Source: an uncultured Dysosmobacter sp.
GTDB lineage: Bacteria; Bacillota; Clostridia; Oscillospirales; Oscillospiraceae
DNA: 64,000 nt
Direction: 5' to 3'
NCBI GenBank assembly: GCA_934565855.1
Contig: CAKTIO010000004.1
Location: forward strand, 124,001 to 188,000
Each line of letters begins with the position of its first letter. Within the stretch, counting starts at the first letter, position 1. Below are positions 58,275 through 64,000 of this stretch, piece by piece. The translations under genes were made by a program, and so were the position numbers. The notes beneath the pieces are model-generated. The model worked only from the letters and a program-made list of their open reading frames with translations. It made no database searches and had not been told where the DNA came from.

Positions 58275-60350
58275 ATGAGCTATTCTGTACAAAACATCCG
58301 CAATGTCTGTCTGTTGGGACACAGTGGAAACGGAAAAACTGCCCTGACGGAGAGCCTGCTCTATATGACCGGCGCCATTGAGCGCATGGGTAAGATCGCC
58401 GACGGAAATACCGTCTGTGATTATGACGCTGAGGAGATCAAGCGGAAAATTTCCATTTCCACTGCGGTGGCGCCGCTGGAGTACAAGGGCTGCCGGATCA
58501 ATGTGCTGGACACCCCGGGCGCATTTGACTTTTCCGGAGAGGTGATGGAGGCTTTGCGCGCGGCGGACGCGGCAATCATCGTCTGCTCGGCGAAGGACGG
58601 AATCTCTGTGGGGCTGGAGAAGGCATGGAAGTACTGCGAGGCGCGCAATATGCCCCGCTTTATTTATATTTCCAAAACGGACGAGGACAACAGCGATTAT
58701 AATGCCACCTTTGAAGCCCTGCGGGAGCGGTTCGGCAAAAAAATCGCTCCGGTGGTAGTGCCGATCTGGGACGAGAATAAAAAGGTCACCGGCATCATTG
58801 ATGTGCTGAATAAGCGTGCCTATGAGATGCAGGATCTCAAGCGCGTGGAGATCGAGGTTCCCGAGGACAAGCTGGAAGTCATCACGGAGTTTAACGACGC
58901 ACTGAAGGAGTCTGTGGCGGAGACCAGCGAGGAATTCATGAACAAGTTCTTCGATGGAGAGGACTTTACCTACGCGGAGATGATCAAGGGACTGCATCAG
59001 GGCGTGGAGGAGCTGAGCCTGTTCCCGGTGCTGTGCGGCAGCGCGGTCACCTGCATGGGCAGCCTGATGCTGATGGATTATATTGTGGATCTGCTGCCCA
59101 ACCCGATGGAGGGCAACTACCATAAGGCGACCCGTCAGGACGGTGAGACAGAGGAATTCGTGGTGTCTCCCGGCGGTGTTCCCACGGCATTCGTTTTCAA
59201 AACAGTGTCCGACCAGTACGGAAAGTATTCCTTTGTCAAGGTCCTCTCCGGCGTATTGACTCCGGATATGACTCTGACGGACAGCCGTACCGGAAACGCG
59301 GAAAAGCTGGGCAGACTGTATATTATGCGCGGTAAGAAGGCAACTGAGGTCAAGGAGCTGACCTGCGGCGATATCGGCGCCATCGGCAAGATGGAAAAGG
59401 TCAAGACCGGCGATACGCTGTGCGATGCCCGCAAGGTCGTGTCCCTGAAGGGCATTCCCTTTGCAGAGCCGTGCTATTCAGTGGCAATCGTACCCAAGAC
59501 CCGCGGACAGGAGGACAAGATCGCGCAGGGATTGCTCCGCCTGAACGAGGAGGACCCCACCTTTACCGTGACCAACAACGCCGAGACCCATCAGATGGTG
59601 CTGTCCGCCGCTGGTGATATGCAGGTGGATGTGCTGGTCAGCAAGCTGCGCAGCCGCTTTAATGTAGAGGCGGAGCTGAAGCCCACCCGTGTGGCATACC
59701 GTGAGAAGATTCGCAAGACGGTGCAGAAGCAGGGGCGGCATAAGAAGCAGACTGGCGGTAGCGGTCAGTTCGGTGATGTGTGGATCCGCTTTGAACCGCA
59801 GAGCGAAAGCGATGATATGATCTTTGCCGAGGAGGTGTTCGGCGGCAGCGTGCCGAAGAACTTCTTCCCGGCAGTGGAAAAGGGTCTGCGGGAGGCTTGC
59901 GTGCATGGACCGCTGGCAGGCTACCCCGTGGTGAACCTGAAGGCGGTTTTGTACGATGGCTCCTACCATCCGGTGGACTCTTCCGAAATCGCGTTCAAGA
60001 CAGCGGCACAGCTGGCATTCAAGGCGGCTCTGCCGGAGGCAAGCCCCGTGTTGCTGGAGCCGGTAGGCGAGTTGAAGGTCACGGTGCCTGACAGCTATAT
60101 GGGCGATGTGATCGGCGACCTGAACAAGCGGCGCGGCAGAGTGATGGGTATGGATCCCACCGGAGATGGCGAGCAGGTCATCACTGCGGAGGTTCCTATG
60201 GCAGAAATGGGTACCTATGCCATCGACCTGCGGTCCATGACCCAGAGCCGCGGTACCTTTGTGTTCCACTTTGTACGCTACGAGGATTGCCCGCCCGCAG
60301 CGCAGGAGAAGGCAATCGCCGAGGCAAAGGCGTTGGCAGAGAAGGAGTAA
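58275..60350 (+). CDS. Elongation factor G-like GTPase (EF-G paralogue)
   Basis: The 691-residue protein has all EF-G domains. The G domain has an unusual P-loop GHSGNGKTAL in place of GHVDAGKTT, DTPGAFDF for G3, and SKTDEDN where NKxD would be. Domain II, III and IV (GRHKKQTGGSGQFGDVWIRFEP) and V (YMGDVIGDLNKRRGRVMGMDP) follow. This is the EF-G-like subfamily found beside the standard fusA in many bacteria; its role is not settled (ribosome rescue, recycling or stress are options). Start ATG 58275 has AGGAG nine bases upstream. Confidence 0.9.
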   Translation: MSYSVQNIRNVCLLGHSGNGKTALTESLLYMTGAIERMGKIADGNTVCDYDAEEIKRKISISTAVAPLEYKGCRINVLDTPGAFDFSGEVMEALRAADAAIIVCSAKDGISVGLEKAWKYCEARNMPRFIYISKTDEDNSDYNATFEALRERFGKKIAPVVVPIWDENKKVTGIIDVLNKRAYEMQDLKRVEIEVPEDKLEVITEFNDALKESVAETSEEFMNKFFDGEDFTYAEMIKGLHQGVEELSLFPVLCGSAVTCMGSLMLMDYIVDLLPNPMEGNYHKATRQDGETEEFVVSPGGVPTAFVFKTVSDQYGKYSFVKVLSGVLTPDMTLTDSRTGNAEKLGRLYIMRGKKATEVKELTCGDIGAIGKMEKVKTGDTLCDARKVVSLKGIPFAEPCYSVAIVPKTRGQEDKIAQGLLRLNEEDPTFTVTNNAETHQMVLSAAGDMQVDVLVSKLRSRFNVEAELKPTRVAYREKIRKTVQKQGRHKKQTGGSGQFGDVWIRFEPQSESDDMIFAEEVFGGSVPKNFFPAVEKGLREACVHGPLAGYPVVNLKAVLYDGSYHPVDSSEIAFKTAAQLAFKAALPEASPVLLEPVGELKVTVPDSYMGDVIGDLNKRRGRVMGMDPTGDGEQVITAEVPMAEMGTYAIDLRSMTQSRGTFVFHFVRYEDCPPAAQEKAIAEAKALAEKE

Positions 60351-60421
60351 GGCTTTCTTCGACAATTCTCACCAGGGTTCCCGCCGCAGCCCAAATGCGG
60401 CAAAGGACCGAAAATTTTCAG

Positions 60422-60449
60422 AAAAACCGCTTCGATGGGAGCGGTTTTT
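60422..60449 (+). terminator. Intrinsic terminator after the EF-G-like gene
   Basis: AAAAACCGCT pairs with AGCGGTTTTT over an 8-base loop. Confidence 0.85.
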
Positions 60450-60545
60450 CTTTACCCATAAACAGAGGAAGGGCATGCACAGAAAATTCACAGAAAAAAG
60501 TGAAAATTGTTGCATATGCTACTGTTAAAATGCGGGGCTTTCCGC

Positions 60546-60551
60546 TATAAT
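60546..60551 (+). promoter_or_regulatory. -10 element of the rubrerythrin promoter
   Basis: Perfect TATAAT about 70 bases before the start codon; the -35 (TGTTAA, about 60523) is weak, so an activator or another regulator may be involved. The leader has repeated CAAACAATCA motifs. Confidence 0.5.
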
Positions 60552-60621
60552 CAAATCATCCCAAACAAACAATCACAAACAATCATCATCCGATACATAT
60601 CATTACAGGAGGTTTTTTATT

Positions 60622-61191
60622 ATGAAAAAGTGGGTTTGCCCGGTTTGCGGTTATGTTCATGAAGGCGACGTTCCCCCCGAGAAGTGCCCCCAGTGCGGCG
60701 TGGACGGTTCCAAGTTCACAGAGCAGAAGGAGGACAAGACCTGGGCTGCGGAGCATGTTGTCGGCGTAGGTAAGACCTTTGGCGCAGACGTGCCGGAAGA
60801 GGTCCAGAAGGAGATCGTCGAGGGACTGCGCGCCAACTTTAACGGCGAGTGCTCCGAAGTGGGCATGTATCTGGCAATGGCTCGCGTTGCTTATCGTGAG
60901 GGTTATCCCGAAATCGGTGAGTATTGGCGCCGTGCCGCACTGGAAGAGGCTGAGCATGCCGCAAAGTTTGCGGAGCTGCTGGGCGAGGTAATCACCGACT
61001 CCACCAAGAAGAATCTGGAGATGCGTGTTGACGCAGAGAACGGTGCTACCGCTGGCAAGTTTGAGCTGGCAAAGCTGGCAAAGAAGTATAATCTGGATGC
61101 CATTCATGACACCGTGCATGAGATGGCACGCGACGAAGCCCGCCACGGCAAGGCTTTCGAGGGCCTGCTGAAGCGTTACTTCGGTAAGTAA
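60622..61191 (+). CDS. Rubrerythrin with N-terminal rubredoxin domain (reverse rubrerythrin)
   Basis: The 189-residue protein reduces hydrogen peroxide (and oxygen) in anaerobes. The rubredoxin iron site is at the N-terminus (CPVCGY ... CPQCG), which is the reverse of classical rubrerythrin. The di-iron domain follows with [21 protein letters not shown] and [12 protein letters not shown] (two E-x2-H ligands). Clostridia with this order use it in NADH-driven peroxide removal. AGGAGG lies eight bases upstream of ATG 60622, suggesting high translation. Single gene with terminator. Confidence 0.95.
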   Translation: MKKWVCPVCGYVHEGDVPPEKCPQCGVDGSKFTEQKEDKTWAAEHVVGVGKTFGADVPEEVQKEIVEGLRANFNGECSEVGMYLAMARVAYREGYPEIGEYWRRAALEEAEHAAKFAELLGEVITDSTKKNLEMRVDAENGATAGKFELAKLAKKYNLDAIHDTVHEMARDEARHGKAFEGLLKRYFGK

Positions 61192-61215
61192 TCTCCGCAA
61201 AAATCAGAACCTTTA

Positions 61216-61250
61216 GAGAGGGAACAGGGAAACCTGTTCCCTCTCTTTTT
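61216..61250 (+). terminator. Intrinsic terminator after the rubrerythrin gene
   Basis: A perfect 13-bp stem, GAGAGGGAACAGG (61216-61228) with CCTGTTCCCTCTC (61233-61245), is followed by TTTTT. Confidence 0.92.
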
Positions 61251-61368
61251 GCATTCCGCGTGTCCCGTCTGTGTCCGCCGCCGGATATATTTGCACAAGA
61301 GAAACGGGTACTGTGCAAACTGTGTCCGATTTTGTGGTTATAACCAAGGAATTTTTACATAGCAAAAG

Positions 61369-61400
61369 AAAAAGCGCACAGATTGCAAAAATCTGTGCGC
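61369..61400 (-). terminator. Intrinsic terminator after the 61.4-62.4 kb lipoprotein gene
   Basis: GCGCACAGATT (61374-61384) pairs with AATCTGTGCGC (61390-61400). On the minus strand TTTTTCTTTT follows. Confidence 0.85.
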
Positions 61401-61430
61401 TTAATACAGGCATATGTCATTTTCTCAAAA

Positions 61431-62402
61431 TTACTCAGCCACCATTTTTGTCAGCGTATTATAAGCCGCACGCTGTGCAGTATTAACGGCATCATAATCT
61501 GGCGCGTCCTTGTCCAACTCCTCTATCATGATTGCGATATTGCTGCTTATTGATTCAATCGCATCCGCATCATTTGGTGACGCAAGCCGGACAGCGTCCA
61601 GCGAAAATTGCGGAAGCTCGTCACTTACGGTCAAACCGTCACAAGACACACCCCAAGTTGTTTCTTCTGAAAAAATTGCGTTGCAAAGCGCAAGCTGGAC
61701 CATTCGCACGACTGTATTGCCGTTATGTTCTGCCTGTGACGCTGTTTCGAGCGCTGTTTTGCACATCTGTGTTCTGACCTTTACAGAATGGATGAGTTGA
61801 TAAGCGTCAGCATTTTCTTCCACCGTAAAGATGTCATCAAACAGACTGATTGGCTGAATATCATCCGCAGTCAAATCAACAGAAGCTTTGATATGATTCG
61901 ACAGGCGGAAATCCAGAACTGCCGTGCAGTTATCCTTTATGTCATTTCCGTTAATTGCAAAAGCCGCACACATCCGCACGGTTTCACTTCCACCCCAAAG
62001 CGTTCCATAGCTGGTTGAAACAGCATAACCGCAGTTTTCCAGAAAACTCCGCAATCTCACACCGCTGTTAGCGGAAAGCTGCTCATATGTATTGGTTTTG
62101 TTCATTGTCAGTTGGATGGAATTTGCAGAGAAAGAGAGTTCCTCGTTGGCATCACTATTGTTCGTTACATCAAATACAACTAAAAAATAGCGCTGTATGG
62201 CATCCAGACCTTCCGCAGACAGATCTAAATTGTCTGCGGGATTCAAAATAAAGGCTCCCAGTATGTTTATACTGTCCTTGGATGCTGCGTTTTGCTGTGC
62301 TCCCTCTGTTTTGCCGCAGGCAGCAAGGGTCAGAATGCACAGTACGGACAGTACCATACATAATCCCTTTTGGATGCTTTTTTGATTTTTGGAACAGTTC
62401 AT
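61431..62402 (-). CDS. Lipoprotein of unknown function
   Basis: The 323-residue protein has a lipoprotein signal (LCMVLSVLCILTLAAC, lipobox Cys29), so it should be anchored on the outer face of the membrane. The mature part contains YFLVVFDVTNNSDANEELSFSANSIQL, an immunoglobulin-like beta pattern seen in DUF4352/DUF5067-type proteins. A helical C-terminal region follows (TSQAEHNGNTVVRMVQLALCNA and on). No catalytic motif is seen. Codon use is AT-richer than the flanking chromosome, as in the next two genes on this strand. Confidence 0.75.
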   Translation of the reverse strand: MNCSKNQKSIQKGLCMVLSVLCILTLAACGKTEGAQQNAASKDSINILGAFILNPADNLDLSAEGLDAIQRYFLVVFDVTNNSDANEELSFSANSIQLTMNKTNTYEQLSANSGVRLRSFLENCGYAVSTSYGTLWGGSETVRMCAAFAINGNDIKDNCTAVLDFRLSNHIKASVDLTADDIQPISLFDDIFTVEENADAYQLIHSVKVRTQMCKTALETASQAEHNGNTVVRMVQLALCNAIFSEETTWGVSCDGLTVSDELPQFSLDAVRLASPNDADAIESISSNIAIMIEELDKDAPDYDAVNTAQRAAYNTLTKMVAE

Positions 62403-62481
62403 TTTACACCATCCTTATCCATTCTTTCGCTGTATGCCGAACAAGAGCGGGACATTTGTCCCACTCTGTAAATATGTAGAA

Positions 62482-63033
62482 TTACAGTCCAAGCAGCTGC
62501 TTTTTCTTTGCGCTGAATTCGTCTTGTGTAATAGCGCCGCTATCCAGTAGCTCCTTGTATTTTTTCAATTCCTCCGCCGTATCTGAAAGAGGAAGATCAC
62601 GCTCACGATGGGGCTGTCGATTGATCAGAATATCACTGATCACCTTATGGATTTCATTTGCGTTGGATATATACAGAAATTTGATTTTCCCGGATGAGCT
62701 CGCGACAGATATACCATGAAAGAGAGTGATCGTCCCAACTGCGGAAATGCTGTCTGCTGGAATGTCCACTCTGACTCCAAAAGCAGCTTTACCATAGATC
62801 CGTTTATCTGTAACTACGATCTCACAGTTATTTACATATAGGAGTAATACGATCCCACAGATCATCAAAATTGCTCCGCCAGTGATTGTAAATGGAAGCA
62901 TATAGTCTTCACTATATGGAACAGTGATCATGTAGCTTACGCCTACACTTAAGATCAGTCCCAACAGAAGGATGACTACTGGAATAGACTTGAAGCCCTG
63001 TGCATTTCCCTTGATCAATATTTTTTCTTCCAT
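62482..63033 (-). CDS. Membrane PH-like protein with C-terminal SHOCT domain
   Basis: The 183-residue protein has two membrane helices (FKSIPVVILLLGLILSVGVSYMI and LPFTITGGAILMICGIVLLLYV). A bPH-like domain (EIVVTDKRIYGKAAFGVRVDIPADSISAVGTI) and a terminal SHOCT motif (ELKKYKELLDSGAITQDEFSAKKKQLLGL) follow. SHOCT tails often mediate oligomerisation. GGGAGG nine bases before ATG 63033 overlaps the end of the preceding small gene, indicating an operon. Function unknown. Confidence 0.82.
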   Translation of the reverse strand: MEEKILIKGNAQGFKSIPVVILLLGLILSVGVSYMITVPYSEDYMLPFTITGGAILMICGIVLLLYVNNCEIVVTDKRIYGKAAFGVRVDIPADSISAVGTITLFHGISVASSSGKIKFLYISNANEIHKVISDILINRQPHRERDLPLSDTAEELKKYKELLDSGAITQDEFSAKKKQLLGL

Positions 63034-63037
63034 GATG

Positions 63038-63226
63038 TTATGTTACCTCCCGTTCCCGTTTACGCATGCAAATTTTGCACATACTGACTGCCCTTCCATC
63101 ATAAGCAAGTGCCTCATTCTCGGTACTGAAATATTTCGCATGATAAGGGGGATATTTTGAAGCCGGACAATGCCCGACGATATGCAGCTTGCCAGTAGAT
63201 GAATTGTAAAGATATTTTTTCTGCAC
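63038..63226 (-). CDS. Small Ada-like metal-binding protein
   Basis: The 62-residue protein starts at GTG 63226 (GAGGG upstream). It reads KYLYNSSTGKLHIVGHCPASKYP, then YDGRAVSMCKICMRKR. The His-x2-Gly-His-Cys and Cys-x2-Cys arrangement looks like the zinc knuckle of Ada-type or nuclease-associated domains. It lies 4 bases upstream of the PH-SHOCT gene, so they are co-translated. Function unknown. Confidence 0.65.
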   Translation of the reverse strand: MQKKYLYNSSTGKLHIVGHCPASKYPPYHAKYFSTENEALAYDGRAVSMCKICMRKREREVT

Positions 63227-63367
63227 AGGATGACCCTCTTATATTAGCTTTATGTGTGATTATAAAGCATAAAAACTGGAAAGTCAATTATTTCAGGATA
63301 AAATCAACTAATAGTGTCTATATTTCCGGTACAATGTCCACAGTTGCAGGAAAAAGAGGTGCGAATC

Positions 63368-63676
63368 GTGTACTTACCTGATATTGGCACGAAATTGAAG
63401 CAGCTTCGCAATCAAAGAAATATTTCACAGATTGCGTTGGCGAAACAACTTGGCGTCTCTAAATCGGTAATCAGTTCCTATGAAAATGAGGTACATTTAC
63501 CGCCGTATGATGTATTATTGCAAATGGCGCGGCTGTTTGGCGTAAGTACGGATTATCTTTTGGGTGCGTCCAATAATCGTACAATCAATGCAGATGGTCT
63601 TACGGATACCCAAATAGAGGCTGTCACGATGATTGTGAACGAATTGCGGGAAATGAATAAGGGCAACAATGGATGA
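63368..63676 (+). CDS. XRE-family transcriptional regulator
   Basis: From GTG 63368 (AGAGGTG six bases upstream) the protein has 102 residues. A lambda-repressor-like HTH occupies residues 6-62 (IGTKLKQLRNQRNISQIALAKQLGVSKSVISSYENEVHLPPYDVLLQMARLFGVSTDYLLG), followed by a short acidic tail. It is divergent from the small metal-binding/PH-SHOCT pair and may control them. The earlier in-frame ATG at 63314 has no ribosome binding site. Confidence 0.88.
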   Translation: MYLPDIGTKLKQLRNQRNISQIALAKQLGVSKSVISSYENEVHLPPYDVLLQMARLFGVSTDYLLGASNNRTINADGLTDTQIEAVTMIVNELREMNKGNNG

Positions 63677-63707
63677 AGGTCGCTGGAAGGGTGTTCCAAC
63701 GACCTTC
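63675..63707 (+). terminator. Hairpin after the XRE gene
   Basis: GAAGGTCG and TGGAA pair with TTCCA and CGACCTTC (one mismatch) over a 5-base loop; the T-tract is poor (CTGTTATG), so termination strength is uncertain. It overlaps the XRE stop codon. Confidence 0.55.
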
Positions 63708-63742
63708 TGTTATGCTCTGCATATCCCTTGGAAAATCCATTC

Positions 63743-63771
63743 TTGCAGTGGGGCGAAAATCATGGTAGACT
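63743..63771 (+). promoter_or_regulatory. Sigma-A-type promoter for the HAD phosphatase gene
   Basis: -35 TTGCAG (63743-63748), 17-base spacer, -10 TAGACT (63766-63771), 26 bases before the start codon. Confidence 0.65.
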
Positions 63772-63797
63772 TTGTCTGTGAAAAATGAGGTGGTATG

Positions 63798-64000
63798 ATG
63801 TATCGTTATATTCTGTTTGATTTGGACGGGACGCTGACAGATTCCAAAGAGGGAATTTTGAACAGTCTGCGGTATGCGTTTGAAAAGATGGGAAAGCCGG
63901 TGCCGGATGAGGAGACGCTCATCAAGTTCATCGGTCCTCCTTTACAGGATTCTTTTATCGAATTCAGCCATTTTACGGAGGAAGAAGCTGCTACGGGGAT
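63798..64000 (+). CDS. HAD phosphatase (Gph/phosphoglycolate phosphatase-like), 5' part
   Basis: The gene runs off the right edge; 67 codons are visible. The start MYRYILFDLDGTLTDSKEGILNS holds the HAD nucleophile motif DLDGT and the cap-domain opening of the Gph/PGMB subfamily. FIGPPLQDSF, also typical of phosphoglycolate phosphatase-like proteins, follows. AGGTGG lies four bases upstream; ATG at 63795 is an alternative one codon earlier. Substrate unknown. Confidence 0.88.
   Translation, partial: MYRYILFDLDGTLTDSKEGILNSLRYAFEKMGKPVPDEETLIKFIGPPLQDSFIEFSHFTEEEAATG

Overview
The window looks like chromosome of an anaerobic, endospore-forming Clostridia bacterium, probably Oscillospiraceae (Oscillibacter/Dysosmobacter/Lawsonibacter-like). 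This is inferred from high-GC coding sequence, SpoIIE and SpoIIID, a rubredoxin-first rubrerythrin, the rimP-nusA-rnpM-ylxQ-infB-rbfA-nrnA-truB-ribF order, and strong AGGAGG ribosome binding sites. No rRNA, tRNA or CRISPR array was seen.

Layout. 1-7.1 kb: purB (5' part only) and purA, a DUF1846 protein, Tex, and an 8-oxoguanine-deaminase-type amidohydrolase. 7.2-17.7 kb: secreted SLH/transglutaminase protein, LCP protein, SpoIIID, AbgA-like M20 hydrolase, nitroreductase, SpoIIE, a small membrane protein, and an ATPase-permease-binding protein ABC uptake operon. 17.7-26.4 kb (minus strand): a nine-gene translation/transcription-factor operon with a promoter and an early terminator-like hairpin in its leader. 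26.4-28.5 kb: zinc-type ABC transporter and Fur/Zur regulator behind a near-consensus promoter with a 7-1-7 Fur-family box. 28.6-33.8 kb: nucleotidyltransferase, SGNH hydrolase, lipoate ligase, orphan TRAP binding lipoprotein, GluQRS. 33.9-37.7 kb: two riboregulated units. A yybP-ykoY (Mn2+) riboswitch precedes a CaCA exchanger, and a T-box with an ATG specifier precedes O-acetylhomoserine sulfhydrylase and MetA. 37.7-46.8 kb: uridine phosphorylase, zinc-ribbon membrane protein, HtpG, FtsH, RlmB, and a large membrane protein that resembles a P-type ATPase without its catalytic motifs.

About 46.95-58.15 kb is an integrative mobilizable element. It carries a sigma-like regulator, an excisionase-type HTH protein, a small conserved protein, a cargo unit, an oriT, a DUF3847 protein, a MobA/MobL relaxase, a 120-residue protein and a TnpX-type large serine recombinase. 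The cargo unit is an XRE regulator plus a 1556-residue protein with DUF4011, SF1 helicase, Vsr-like nuclease and DUF3320 regions. It has its own promoter and AT-richer composition and is the best candidate for an antiviral defence system here. Just after its stop codon is an inverted repeat next to a core matching the RSF1010/pIP501 (MOBQ) nic consensus.

58.2-64 kb: an EF-G paralogue, rubrerythrin, a lower-GC stretch (lipoprotein, PH-SHOCT membrane protein, small metal-binding protein, XRE regulator) and the start of a HAD phosphatase.

All functions are read from sequence motifs and family knowledge. No database search was run.
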